Shown here piece by piece: positions 24,939 to 34,566 of a stretch of 42,692 nucleotides of DNA (position 1 is its first letter; each line of letters begins with the position of its first letter). The position numbers were made by a program, and so were the translations under genes. This DNA comes from Candidatus Gallipaludibacter merdavium (lineage in GTDB: Bacteria; Bacteroidota; Bacteroidia; Bacteroidales; Paludibacteraceae). The DNA lies in the NCBI GenBank assembly GCA_017694875.1, contig JADIMG010000058.1, forward strand, positions 1 through 42,692, read 5' to 3'. The notes below the pieces were generated by a model. That model was not told the origin of the DNA. It saw only the letters and a list, made by a program, of their open reading frames with translations, and did no database searches.

Positions 24939-26930
24939 CTACTTTCTATAGGCAATGGTAGCTGACTGTGGAGCGGCTTTCAAAACATTGCCTTCCACAT
25001 CGGCCAAACCTTCTTCCGGTGCAATCTTGCCGTCAAAGGCCACCAGGCGATAAGTGCCTTCTGGAACAACCACTTCGGCAGCTTCCTTGCGGGCATTCAA
25101 TATCACGGTGATGTCCTGCCAAGTTTCGCCTTCAGGCAATCCTTTGATACGGAAAGCCACCAGATGTTCTGCCTCCACATCAAGGAATTCCAGATGTTCG
25201 TACACCTTCTCGGCCGTTGCCAAACGGAATGCCGGATGTGCCTTGCGCAGAGCAATCAAGCCCTTCACATAGTCAAAGGCCGCTTCATGTTCTTTCTTGA
25301 TGCGCCAGTCAATCACATTGATGGAATCAGGGCTGTTATAGGAATTCTTCACGCCTTTCTTGTCGCGCATCATTTCGTCGCCAGTGAAAATGAGCGGCAC
25401 GCCTTGTGATGTAAATACAGCCGTTTCTGCCAATTGCAGCAGACGGATACGTTGTGCCACATCTGCACCTTCTGCGGTTATTTTCAGGCGGTCGCCAATG
25501 CAATAGTCATCATGGCAACTCACATAGCTAATCATCTGTGTCGGCGCCAAAGTCCAGGAGGTAGGATAACCCTCCACGGCCTCCTTCAACTGCGGATGCG
25601 GCAATGCACCGGCAATGCCAAACATCACTTGCGGTTCATAGCCGTCCAGCCCCACGACAAACGCACCGCTCTTGTCGTCGTTCCACGAACCGCGCAAACC
25701 GTCACGGAACTCGTCGCTAAATGCAGCCACACCCGGCATCTGCCATGTATTGGCTTTCATGGCCAGCTTGTCAGCCGGATAGGCCGGAGTACCTGCCGCC
25801 CAACCTTCGCCATAGATAAAGATGGTCGGGTCAATCTTGTCCAAAGCCGCACGGATAGCCTTCATCGTTTCCATATCGTGTATGCCCATCAGGTCAAAAC
25901 GGAAACCGTCCACATGATATTCACGTGCCCAGTAGCACACCGATTCCACCATGAATTTCCGCATCATGGCACGGTCGCTCGCAGTTTCGTTGCCGCAACC
26001 CGATGCATTTGACAGGCTGCCGTCTTCGTTGTGGCGGTAAAAATAGCCCGGCACAGTCAGTTCAAAATTGCTGTCATCGGTATTGAAGGTATGGTTATAG
26101 ACCACGTCCATAATCACACGTATGCCGGCTTTGTGCAAGGCCTGCACCATCTGCTTGAATTCCTTGATGCGCACGGTCGGATTATAGGGGTCTGTAGAAT
26201 AGGAACCGTCCGGCACATTGTAGTTTTGCGGGTCATAGCCCCAGTTGTATTGCGGTTCGTCCAGTCGTGTTTCGTCTACGGAAGCATAGTCGTACGACGG
26301 CAACAGATGCACATGCGTTACGCCCAATTCCTTCAAGTGGTCAATACCCGTCGGCTGTCCGTATTCATTGGTAGTGCCCTCTTCGGTCAAGGCAAGATAT
26401 TTGCCACGATGGGTGATACCCGATGAGGCACTGGCTGAGAAATCCCTGTGGTGCATTTCATACAGGACAATATCAGCAAAAGATGCCAATGCAGGCCGTT
26501 TGTCCAGTTCCCAGCCTTCGGGATGGGTTTCGGTCCAATCCACTATAGCGGCACGTTTGCCGTTCACACCGACAGCCTTGGCCATCACACCCGGACTTTC
26601 CTGCTGCCATGCGCCGTCGGTCATGATGGAAAAGGTATAGAAGCGTCCTTTCAGGTCTTCTTTTACGGTTGCTTTCCAACATCCGTTCTTTCCGCGTTTC
26701 ATGTCCACTGTGCCTACCGGTTCACCGCCTATTCCTTCTGCATACAATTGCACACGCACAGCCTCCGCTGTAGGTGCCCACAGCATAAATTCCGTCCGTT
26801 TGGGTGAATAGTTCATTTCCAACCATTCCTGCTCAAAGGTAGGGTAATCGTCATAACTTGCATATTCGGATTGATGTCCGCAACTGATTAAGGCGGCAAT
26901 CATGGGAACGACCAGTATTCGTTTTTTCAT
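24939..26930 (-). CDS. pulA: type I pullulanase, lipoprotein
   Basis: A 663-residue GH13 debranching enzyme that cuts alpha-1,6 bonds in pullulan, starch or glycogen. A lipobox at Cys17 (AALISC) predicts lipidation. An N-terminal CBM48-type domain (about 42-135, EFMLWAPTAEAVRV) precedes the (beta/alpha)8 barrel. The type I pullulanase signature YNWGYDP is at 228-234. The GH13 motifs are DVVYNH (275-280), GFRFD with nucleophile Asp346, GEGW with acid Glu375, and SCHDD with Asp474. Length is usual for the bacteroidetal type. It is monocistronic with a near-perfect promoter, and shares its terminator with the hydrolase. It likely works with the amylases at 35-39 kb. Confidence 0.95.
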   Translation of the reverse strand: MKKRILVVPMIAALISCGHQSEYASYDDYPTFEQEWLEMNYSPKRTEFMLWAPTAEAVRVQLYAEGIGGEPVGTVDMKRGKNGCWKATVKEDLKGRFYTFSIMTDGAWQQESPGVMAKAVGVNGKRAAIVDWTETHPEGWELDKRPALASFADIVLYEMHHRDFSASASSGITHRGKYLALTEEGTTNEYGQPTGIDHLKELGVTHVHLLPSYDYASVDETRLDEPQYNWGYDPQNYNVPDGSYSTDPYNPTVRIKEFKQMVQALHKAGIRVIMDVVYNHTFNTDDSNFELTVPGYFYRHNEDGSLSNASGCGNETASDRAMMRKFMVESVCYWAREYHVDGFRFDLMGIHDMETMKAIRAALDKIDPTIFIYGEGWAAGTPAYPADKLAMKANTWQMPGVAAFSDEFRDGLRGSWNDDKSGAFVVGLDGYEPQVMFGIAGALPHPQLKEAVEGYPTSWTLAPTQMISYVSCHDDYCIGDRLKITAEGADVAQRIRLLQLAETAVFTSQGVPLIFTGDEMMRDKKGVKNSYNSPDSINVIDWRIKKEHEAAFDYVKGLIALRKAHPAFRLATAEKVYEHLEFLDVEAEHLVAFRIKGLPEGETWQDITVILNARKEAAEVVVPEGTYRLVAFDGKIAPEEGLADVEGNVLKAAPQSATIAYRK

Positions 26931-26981
26931 GTTGATTAGTTTTACAGTGAATAATTTTGATTCTTACCATTTTACATGCTG

Positions 26982-27012
26982 CAAAAATACGAAAAATCCC
27001 TAACTTTAACAA
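26982..27012 (-). promoter_or_regulatory. pulA promoter
   Basis: Minus-strand TTG (27012-27010), 20 nt, TATTTTTG (26989-26982). It overlaps the terminator hairpin of the upstream gene, so the spacer is the hairpin's right arm. Confidence 0.7.
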
Positions 27013-27026
27013 GTTAAGGATTTTTT
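26992..27026 (-). terminator. terminator after the small lipoprotein gene
   Basis: Inverted repeat with one mismatch, AATCCCTAACTT (26995-27006) against AAGTTAAGGATT (27011-27022), with a TAAC loop and T-run on the minus strand. It lies 25-55 bases after the stop at 27049 and overlaps the pulA promoter. Confidence 0.7.
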
Positions 27027-27048
27027 GTTTAGGCTTGATTTTCAAGGC

Positions 27049-27420
27049 TCAAGGCTGCACCGGCCAACTTTTGGTCGAGAGACGCAACACATCACCATTA
27101 CCCAAATCACGCTCCAGTGCCAGCTCATAATAATCATCTCCACTGAACATGGCACTCAACTCCTCATCATCCACAGCGGCTATGCGTCGCTCAAACTCAT
27201 TGAAAGCTGCGGCATCCGCCCCACTTTCACTGTCCGATGTCACCAATATGGGCTCAAAACTGACTTTCTCCTCCACATACGACATAATTTGCAACGCATC
27301 ACTGTTTGAAAGACTCATACTGTTGGTAATGCCATAAGCATAGGCACGCTCTTCAACAGAAGTACATCCGTTCAACAAAATCGGGCATATCACAGCCACT
27401 AAAAAAAATAGTTTTTTCAT
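27049..27420 (-). CDS. small lipoprotein of unknown function
   Basis: A 123-residue predicted lipoprotein (signal MKKLFFLVAVICPILLNGC, lipid on Cys19, then TSVEERAYAYG). The mature part is acidic, mixed helical and beta, and ends DVLRLSTKSWPVQP. No family is recognised. It begins 3 bases after the stop of the EamA transporter gene, so it is read from the same message. It may assist the transporter, but nothing in the sequence shows it. Confidence 0.7.
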   Translation of the reverse strand: MKKLFFLVAVICPILLNGCTSVEERAYAYGITNSMSLSNSDALQIMSYVEEKVSFEPILVTSDSESGADAAAFNEFERRIAAVDDEELSAMFSGDDYYELALERDLGNGDVLRLSTKSWPVQP

Positions 27421-27423
27421 CTA

Positions 27424-28368
27424 TCAGTCCTCCTTCTTTTTTCTGTGTGGAATCATTTTCGGAAACAGTTTTCTGAACCGTACCAAATAAGCGGTAAACC
27501 CTCCTCCGGCAATCACCAGCGTCACCGCAATCAATATCAGCAATATGCCCAAAGCTATCCGCTCTGTCATGGGCTCGCCAAACACCAACACGCCTATCAC
27601 CACAGCCACCACCGGCTCCATCGCCCCCAATATGGCGGTTGCCGTTGCGCCGATATAATGCACAGCCTCCGTAGTGCAGAGAAAGGAAATGGCCGTCGGG
27701 AAAAGCGCCAATGCCACTAAATTCAACCAAAAATACCAATGTTGCGGTACGACCACATCCGTACATCCTTTCGTTGTACCCACAAACAAGGACAATCCGA
27801 ACACTAATACATAGAAGGTCAGCTTTACGGTAGGTATATTCTTCAATGTCGGACGATTGGCACCTACTATATAAATGGCATACGACAAGGCTGACGCCAT
27901 AACCAACATCACACCCATAGCGCTCAGCGTATCGCCGTCTTCATTCTTGTAGAGCAACCCAATGCCACACAAAGCAAACACGATGCACACCACTGTCAGC
28001 AACGTGAGCCGCTCCTTGAAGAACAAGGCCATAATCACCGCCACCATAATCGGATAGACAAACAGAATGGTCGAAGCAATACCGGCAGCCATAAACAAAT
28101 AGCTCTTGAACAAGGTTAATGACGATATGGCTACCAATAGTCCCATAATAATCAAAGGTAGCACTTCATGCCGTGCCAACTTGAAACTGTGTCCCCGCAT
28201 TTTGGTCATAAAGCCCAATATGACTATGGCAAACAAATAACGGAAAAACAGCACAGACTCAGCATTCATACCGTCAGCATAAAGCGGCAACGCAAACAAG
28301 GGATTCATACCATAAGTGGCGGCTGCAATAAATCCCAACATGTAACCTTTGGTTTTCGAGCTAAGCAT
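27424..28368 (-). CDS. EamA/DMT family transporter
   Basis: A 314-residue inner-membrane protein with ten predicted helices in two EamA halves: about 8-140 (FIAAATYGMNPLFALPLY, ATYGMNPLF being the helix 1 part) and about 150-290 (SALSYAIYIVGANRP, VVAVVIGVLVFGEPMT at helix 9-10). The drug/metabolite transporter family exports amino acids, nucleotides or drugs. The substrate cannot be read here. The positively charged C-terminal tail (FRKLFPKMIPHRKKK) sits in the cytoplasm. A lipoprotein gene follows 3 bases later. Confidence 0.9.
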   Translation of the reverse strand: MLSSKTKGYMLGFIAAATYGMNPLFALPLYADGMNAESVLFFRYLFAIVILGFMTKMRGHSFKLARHEVLPLIIMGLLVAISSLTLFKSYLFMAAGIASTILFVYPIMVAVIMALFFKERLTLLTVVCIVFALCGIGLLYKNEDGDTLSAMGVMLVMASALSYAIYIVGANRPTLKNIPTVKLTFYVLVFGLSLFVGTTKGCTDVVVPQHWYFWLNLVALALFPTAISFLCTTEAVHYIGATATAILGAMEPVVAVVIGVLVFGEPMTERIALGILLILIAVTLVIAGGGFTAYLVRFRKLFPKMIPHRKKKED

Positions 28369-28519
28369 AACAAATCTTATAGATCAATTCGGCCTGCAAA
28401 GAAACAACTTTCCCTCCGCATTAGCAAACGGATTGTGAGAAAGGAAAAGCGGCTATCAAAACAAAGTTTATTTCCATCCTTTTTTCAAACTAATCGAGTT
28501 TGATCCTTTACATAACAAA

Positions 28520-28551
28520 TTTGTTCCTACACATAACATTCACTATCTTTG
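28520..28551 (+). promoter_or_regulatory. promoter of the exonuclease-RecQ-UvrD gene
   Basis: TTTG (28520-28523), 20 nt, TATCTTTG (28544-28551) is a perfect bacteroidetal promoter, 33 bases before ATG 28585. Confidence 0.8.
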
Positions 28552-28584
28552 TATGAAATATCACTTTAAAGCCATATATACAAC

Positions 28585-31500
28585 ATGTCGATATGGAATA
28601 AACTATGGGAAAACATAAATTCCACCAGGGAAAACACAAACAACAGTCAACAAATGGGCGCAGCTCATAATGTCTTACGTTATGCTATCGTTGATGCAGA
28701 AATCGGATTAACCGACCATAAAATACACGACATTGGTGCTATTCGATATGACAATACTTTCTTTCATAATAACTCATTGGACGAATTATACACTTTCATC
28801 AATGGCATGGATTATATCTGTGGGCACAACATCATTCACCATGATGCACAATATCTTTTCCACAACAGACATGCTCACGGATCTTTAGTGGATACTCTTT
28901 ACATTTCTCCCTTGTTGTTTCCTGAACGCCCCTACCATCATCTTTTGAAAGACGATAAATTAATTACCGACCAAATTAATAATCCTGTAAACGATTGTGA
29001 GAAGGCCCAAGATTTGCTGATGGATGAAATTGCCCGCTGGAATTCACTTTCCAAAAACAAACGCATATTGTTTGCCTCATTATTGGACGGACAACAGGAA
29101 TTTGAAGGATTTCTAAAGATGGTCAAAGCAGAAACCAAGCCACTCGAATTAACACATTTAATAGCTAAATGTTACGAAGGAAAAATATGTTCACATGCCA
29201 ACATTAATATATTAATAAAAAACTATCCCTGCGAACTTGCCTACGCTCTCGCTCTGATTGATACAACTGATTATCACTCCATTACACCAGGATGGGTGCT
29301 CCATAATTATCCAAATGTGGAATATATTGTCCAATTACTACGCCATACACCTTGCCACGAAGGATGCAACTATTGTAACACAGAATTGAATATTCATCAG
29401 AATCTGAAGATGTTTTTCGGATATGATCAATTCCGCACCTATGCTGGTGAACCACTTCAGGAAAAAGCTGTGCAAGCTGCAGTAAATACAAAATCACTTT
29501 TAGCCATTTTTCCAACCGGTGGAGGTAAATCACTCACATTCCAACTACCGGCACTTATGGATGGCCGTTCTGTACATGGCCTCACTGTGGTCATATCACC
29601 TCTGCAATCATTGATGAAAGACCAAGTCGACAATCTGGTAGAACGAGGCATCATGGATGCAGTTACCATCAACGGCTTACTTGACCCAATAACAAGATCG
29701 CTGGCTATTCAACGGGTATTAGAAGGAGAAGCATCGCTTTTATATATTTCTCCCGAAATGCTTCGTTCAAAAACGATTGAGAGAATCCTCATGGCACGTC
29801 ATGTTGTTCGATTTGTTATCGACGAAGCACACTGTTTTTCCTCATGGGGACAGGATTTCAGAGTGGATTACCTCTACATAGGGAAGTTTATCAAAGAATA
29901 CCAATTGCAGAAAAAATGTAAGCACCCCATACCCATATCCTGCTTCACAGCTACAGCAAAACAAAAAGTGATACAGGACATTTGCGATTATTTCAAGCAA
30001 ACATTAGGCATTGAATTGGAATTATATGCTTCAACAGCCACTCGAACCAACCTGCACTATTCAGTCATACATGCAGAAACAGATGACACAAAATATGCAT
30101 TGTTGAGGGAACTTGTCTCACAAACCGACACACCAACCATAGTCTATGTATCACGTACCAAACGCACCAAAGAATTAGCAACAAAATTAACACGTGACGG
30201 CTACAAAGCATTACCATTCAACGGAAAAATGGATTCTGAGGAAAAAATAGCCAACCAAGAAGCCTTCATGAACGATCAGGTTCAAATCATCGTAGCCACT
30301 TCTGCTTTTGGAATGGGGGTTGACAAAAAGGATGTAGGCCTAGTAATACATTACGACATTTCCGACTCATTGGAAAACTATGTTCAAGAGGCAGGAAGAG
30401 CAGGGCGCGACCCACAACTTAATGCACGTTGTTTTATCCTATATTCAGATAGTGATTTGCATAAACATTTTATTTTACTCAACCAGACTAAATTAAGCAT
30501 CAGTGAAATTCAACAAGTTTGGAAAGCCGTCAAAGACCTTACAAAACAACGTCCCCGCATTTGTTGCTCGGCTTTGGAAATAGCCCGACAAGCAGGGTGG
30601 GATGACTCTGTAAACGACATTGAAACACGTGTAAGAACTGCGCTATCAGCATTGGAACAAAGCGGTTATGTGACCAGAGGCAACAATATACCACATGTTT
30701 ATGCCACAGGCATAACTGTAAAGAATATGGAAGAGGCCAGAAAACGACTATCGGCCTCCGTACTATTCAATAGTAATGAACTGGAAATTGCCATCCGAAT
30801 CATAAAGTCCCTTATCTCACAAAAATATGCGACCAACGATCGTACGCCGGAAGCAGAATCAAGAATCGATTATTTAGCCGACATCTTAGGATTAAACAAA
30901 GCTGTAATTGTCTCAACTGTTGAGCGCATGCGCCAGGAAGGAATTTTGGCTGATAGCAAAGATATATCAGCTTATTTACTGGATGCTGGAGAATCAGAAC
31001 GGAAAGCTATTGGTTTATTGGAACGTTTTGCCAAACTGGAACAATACATTCTCAAAAACATACCCGATAGTGCTCTTAAAATATCATGCAAACAACTGAA
31101 TGACAATGCAGTAAATGAAGGTATCGCCACATCCAAAGAGAAAGACATACGTACACTACTCTATTTCCTTACCATCAAAGAATATACTAGAAAGAAAGAG
31201 GACCAGGCACACAATATGGAGATAAGCCGCAGGTCAAATATGGAAACTACCATTAAACGGTTTGAACGACGCATGCAAATATGCCGTTTGACTATTGAAT
31301 GGCTCTATAAATTAGCCACAGAAGCAGAAAAAAGCATTCCACAAAACAAAACCATACAATTTTCTGTAGTAGAATTATTAAACCAAATAAAATCCAACCC
31401 ACAATCTCTTTTCAACAACCTACATGACCTGCAATTAGAAGATGTAGAAGAAGCACTCCTTTATCTGTCAAAAATTGGCGCTTTAAAACTGGAAGGTGGT

Positions 31501-33501
31501 TTCCTGGTTCTTTACAATGCAATGGACATCCATAGAATCAAAGACAGCAAATCAAGGTATAAACAGGAAGACTATCGATTATTGAACGAATTCTATAAAT
31601 TGAAAATACAACAGATACATATTGTCGGTGAATTTGCCAATTTGATGGTCAAAGACTATAATGCAGCTCTACAATATGTCAAAGATTATTTCCAGATGGA
31701 TTATAGAAAATTCATTGCCAAATATTTCAAAGGAGAAAGAATTAGTGAAATACAACGAAACTTGACACCAGAAAAATACAATCAATTGTTTGGATGTCTG
31801 TCACAAAGGCAAATGGAAATCATTTCTGATAAAGAATCACGTTGTATTGTTGTAGCAGCAGGTCCTGGAAGTGGAAAAACACGCGTGTTGGTCCACAAAT
31901 TGGCTTCATTACTTTTATTGGAGGACGTAAAACATGAGCAACTATTGATGCTCACCTTTTCTAGAGCTGCAGCCACAGAGTTCAAACAAAGGCTGATGGA
32001 GTTGATTGGTAATGCTGCGCACTATGTGGAAATAAAAACATTTCACTCCTACTGTTTTGACCTTTTAGGACGTATCGGCAATTTGGAAGATGCAAAAAAT
32101 GTTATAGGAAAAGCTGCAGAAATGATAAATCAAGGAGAAGTGGAGCCCAACCGTATCGGGAAAACTGTTCTCGTCATTGATGAAGCACAAGATATGAGTG
32201 CAGAAGAATTTGAATTGGTCAAAGCTTTAATGAATCACAATGAAGAAATGAGAGTAATTGCCGTTGGTGACGATGATCAAAATATCTATGAATTCCGAGG
32301 AGCAAATTCCTGTTACATGCGGCGCCTTTCACAAGGACAAGGAGGAAAACTTGTTGAGATGACAGAAAATTATCGCAGTACTCACCAAATTGTCGCTTTT
32401 GCCAATGAGTTTGTAACTGTCATCGACAAAAGAATGAAAAAAACTCCCATCATCTCCATGAGCAATGAAGAGGGATATACTCAAATTACACACCATCAGA
32501 CTAAACACATGTATGAACCTATCACCGAAGAGTTGTTACAACATAAAAAAGAGGGAACATCATGTATTCTCACCCAAACCAACGAAGAGGCTGCCATCAT
32601 GATGGCACTTTTAAGAAAAAAAGGAATACACTGTAAACTAATCCAAGGTATAGACGATTTTCTATTTTGGAATATTGCCGAAATGAGATATTTTCTGAAA
32701 TACATTGACAAACAATTGCAAAGTCCACTAATACCAAACGAACTATGGGAAGAAGCCAAAAGTGCGACATACTCAATCTATAATGATAGCCAAAGTCTCC
32801 CATACATCAAACGTTGCATTGGATTGTTCGAACAAACTAACAAAGCTAAATATGTAAGCGACTTCAAGGAGTTTGTATTTGAATCATCAATAGAAGATTT
32901 TTGTGACATCTCAGGGACAGAAATTGTTATATCAACCATACACAAAGCCAAAGGGAGGGAATTTGACAATGTATATATGCTTATATCCCAATTAAACGAT
33001 AAAACGCCACTGCATGAAATGACAATTGAAGAATTAGAAAAGAAACAACAACAGCAGATGCGCAGATTTTATGTAGGGATAACACGTGCGAAAAAACGAT
33101 TATCCATCCATACCAATACCGATAACTTCGCACATGTACATACGACACAGCATTTAACAGACTACACACTATATAAACTGCCTGAAGAAATCATGCTGCA
33201 ACTTTCACATAAAGATGTTTTTCTTGAGTTTTTCAAATCTGTCAAACAAAATGTATTAAAACTCAAAGGCGGGGATATGCTTTATTACAATGATTTTATG
33301 TTATATGAGCCCACGACTAACAAACCAGTTGCAAAATTGTCAAAAAACATGCAGAAAAAACTGATTGAGTGGATGGAAAAAGGGTACTCAGTCAAGTCTG
33401 CATCTGTTCGATTTATTGTCGCTTGGAAACCCAAAGAAGCCCCCAAAGAGGAAAAGGAATGTGCTGTTATCTTGGCCGACCTAACGTTATCCAGGAAATG
33501 A
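28585..33501 (+). CDS. DEDD exonuclease-RecQ-UvrD helicase fusion
   Basis: A 1638-residue DNA-processing protein made of three enzymes. Residues about 30-150 form a DnaQ-like DEDD exonuclease: IVDAEIG (Asp37, Glu39), HNIIHHD (Asp87) and PVNDCEKAQDL (Asp137). A cysteine cluster CHEGCNYC follows near 255. A RecQ helicase occupies about 275-780: FPTGGGKSLTF (Walker A near 312), VIDEAHCFSSWGQDFR (near 410), FTATAKQK, and EAGRAGRD. A UvrD/PcrA helicase fills about 1075-1530: AAGPGSGKT (near 1095), IDEAQD, GDDDQNIYEFRG (near 1228), TENYRST, STIHKAKGREF and RRFYVGITRAKKRL. All key motifs are intact. It is AT-richer than its neighbours. Roles in repair or phage defence are open. Confidence 0.93.
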   Translation: MSIWNKLWENINSTRENTNNSQQMGAAHNVLRYAIVDAEIGLTDHKIHDIGAIRYDNTFFHNNSLDELYTFINGMDYICGHNIIHHDAQYLFHNRHAHGSLVDTLYISPLLFPERPYHHLLKDDKLITDQINNPVNDCEKAQDLLMDEIARWNSLSKNKRILFASLLDGQQEFEGFLKMVKAETKPLELTHLIAKCYEGKICSHANINILIKNYPCELAYALALIDTTDYHSITPGWVLHNYPNVEYIVQLLRHTPCHEGCNYCNTELNIHQNLKMFFGYDQFRTYAGEPLQEKAVQAAVNTKSLLAIFPTGGGKSLTFQLPALMDGRSVHGLTVVISPLQSLMKDQVDNLVERGIMDAVTINGLLDPITRSLAIQRVLEGEASLLYISPEMLRSKTIERILMARHVVRFVIDEAHCFSSWGQDFRVDYLYIGKFIKEYQLQKKCKHPIPISCFTATAKQKVIQDICDYFKQTLGIELELYASTATRTNLHYSVIHAETDDTKYALLRELVSQTDTPTIVYVSRTKRTKELATKLTRDGYKALPFNGKMDSEEKIANQEAFMNDQVQIIVATSAFGMGVDKKDVGLVIHYDISDSLENYVQEAGRAGRDPQLNARCFILYSDSDLHKHFILLNQTKLSISEIQQVWKAVKDLTKQRPRICCSALEIARQAGWDDSVNDIETRVRTALSALEQSGYVTRGNNIPHVYATGITVKNMEEARKRLSASVLFNSNELEIAIRIIKSLISQKYATNDRTPEAESRIDYLADILGLNKAVIVSTVERMRQEGILADSKDISAYLLDAGESERKAIGLLERFAKLEQYILKNIPDSALKISCKQLNDNAVNEGIATSKEKDIRTLLYFLTIKEYTRKKEDQAHNMEISRRSNMETTIKRFERRMQICRLTIEWLYKLATEAEKSIPQNKTIQFSVVELLNQIKSNPQSLFNNLHDLQLEDVEEALLYLSKIGALKLEGGFLVLYNAMDIHRIKDSKSRYKQEDYRLLNEFYKLKIQQIHIVGEFANLMVKDYNAALQYVKDYFQMDYRKFIAKYFKGERISEIQRNLTPEKYNQLFGCLSQRQMEIISDKESRCIVVAAGPGSGKTRVLVHKLASLLLLEDVKHEQLLMLTFSRAAATEFKQRLMELIGNAAHYVEIKTFHSYCFDLLGRIGNLEDAKNVIGKAAEMINQGEVEPNRIGKTVLVIDEAQDMSAEEFELVKALMNHNEEMRVIAVGDDDQNIYEFRGANSCYMRRLSQGQGGKLVEMTENYRSTHQIVAFANEFVTVIDKRMKKTPIISMSNEEGYTQITHHQTKHMYEPITEELLQHKKEGTSCILTQTNEEAAIMMALLRKKGIHCKLIQGIDDFLFWNIAEMRYFLKYIDKQLQSPLIPNELWEEAKSATYSIYNDSQSLPYIKRCIGLFEQTNKAKYVSDFKEFVFESSIEDFCDISGTEIVISTIHKAKGREFDNVYMLISQLNDKTPLHEMTIEELEKKQQQQMRRFYVGITRAKKRLSIHTNTDNFAHVHTTQHLTDYTLYKLPEEIMLQLSHKDVFLEFFKSVKQNVLKLKGGDMLYYNDFMLYEPTTNKPVAKLSKNMQKKLIEWMEKGYSVKSASVRFIVAWKPKEAPKEEKECAVILADLTLSRK

Positions 33502-33516
33502 CCATACTTTTTCCTT

Positions 33517-34443
33517 CTACAACTTTATCGCAAATTTCTTAAGCCTTTCATCCACTAACTCTTCGGGCACGATGGAGCGGATGGCATCGGCCAACAGGTT
33601 GAGCATGCGCTCTCGGATATAGTCGGTACGCACCACCAATGATACTTCCCTCACCGGCTCCTGGCCGCGGAACGGACGAACACAGGCACGCTGTTGGTCG
33701 GTGAGCAACGGCACATGCAGTTCGGGAATAACCGTATAGCCGCCGTTCTCATCCACAATCTTCACCAGTGTATCAATGCTTCCTGCCTCATACACATGCG
33801 AATAACGTGACTTACGATGACACAGGTTCAGCACCTGATTACGCAGGCAATGCCCTTCCGCCAATACCCACAAATGGTCATCGGGCAAGGCAGCCGCATC
33901 CACTTCATCCATAGCCGACAAGGACTCATCGGGCGAAACATACAGTTTGAATTTCTCGTAATACAACGGTATTTCAAGCAGTTTCGGATTGTTCAAGGGA
34001 GTGACCAGCAAGGCAACATCGATTTCCGCACGCTCCAATTTTTCTATCAACACGGCTGTACGTGCTTCCATCAGTTGCAATTCCACCTGCTGGTGGTGGG
34101 TATGTATGGATTTTATCAGACGGGGAATGATGTAGGGGGCAATGGTGGGAATCACGCCCAAATGAAGTTTTCCGCTTTCCTGCTGTCGCTCACTGAGCAC
34201 CATCTCCTTCAATTGCGCCGCATGAAAAAGCACCACCTGCGCCTGAGTGATAATGGCCTCGCCCTGTGCGGTCGGACGAATCGGATAGCTGTTGCGGTCG
34301 AATATCTGCACATCCAGTTCATTTTCCAGTTTCTGCACCATGGAGCTCAGAGTGCTCTGCGTAACGCCACATGCCTCTGCGGCACGCACAAAGTGGCGGT
34401 ACTTGTCCACAGCCACTATATATTCCATCTGTTGTAAAGTCAT
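33517..34443 (-). CDS. oxyR: OxyR peroxide-sensing LysR regulator
   Basis: A 308-residue LysR-type activator. The N-terminal winged helix (about 1-60, TQSTLSSMVQKLENEL) binds DNA, and the C-terminal part is a periplasmic-binding-like sensor. The redox cysteines fall exactly at Cys199 and Cys208 in GHCLRNQVLNLC, the E. coli OxyR numbering, so a peroxide-driven disulfide is expected. It is transcribed divergently from a peroxiredoxin gene, its likely target, with overlapping promoters in the 123-base gap. It ends 15 bases from the convergent helicase-fusion gene. Confidence 0.96.
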   Translation of the reverse strand: MTLQQMEYIVAVDKYRHFVRAAEACGVTQSTLSSMVQKLENELDVQIFDRNSYPIRPTAQGEAIITQAQVVLFHAAQLKEMVLSERQQESGKLHLGVIPTIAPYIIPRLIKSIHTHHQQVELQLMEARTAVLIEKLERAEIDVALLVTPLNNPKLLEIPLYYEKFKLYVSPDESLSAMDEVDAAALPDDHLWVLAEGHCLRNQVLNLCHRKSRYSHVYEAGSIDTLVKIVDENGGYTVIPELHVPLLTDQQRACVRPFRGQEPVREVSLVVRTDYIRERMLNLLADAIRSIVPEELVDERLKKFAIKL

Positions 34444-34473
34444 CGTTGAATAGAATTATCGATTTTATCAATG

Positions 34474-34507
34474 CAAAGATAGAAAATATCTGTTTGATAA
34501 ATACAAA
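34474..34507 (-). promoter_or_regulatory. oxyR promoter
   Basis: Minus-strand TATCTTTG (34481-34474) is a perfect -7 element; TTTG (34507-34504) lies 22 nt upstream. It overlaps the -33 element of the divergent peroxiredoxin promoter. Confidence 0.6.
34477..34499. promoter_or_regulatory. candidate OxyR operator
   Basis: Two interlocked inverted repeats lie between the divergent promoters: AGATA/TATCT around GAAAA (34477-34491) and TATC/GATA around TGTTT (34487-34499). They resemble the ATAG/CTAT half-site logic of OxyR operators. Inferred from position and symmetry. Confidence 0.4.
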
Positions 34508-34524
34508 AACTCATCCTACTTTTG
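34493..34524 (+). promoter_or_regulatory. peroxiredoxin promoter
   Basis: TTTG (34493-34496), 20 nt, TACTTTTG (34517-34524), 43 bases before ATG 34567. Confidence 0.75.
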
Positions 34525-34566
34525 CATCAGACAACGAAATCAATAACAATTTAAACAGATAGAATT

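Noticed and set aside
28585-33501. Calling the helicase fusion an established phage-defence protein
   Set aside because: The domain content allows it, but no defence genes adjoin it directly and there is no sequence proof.
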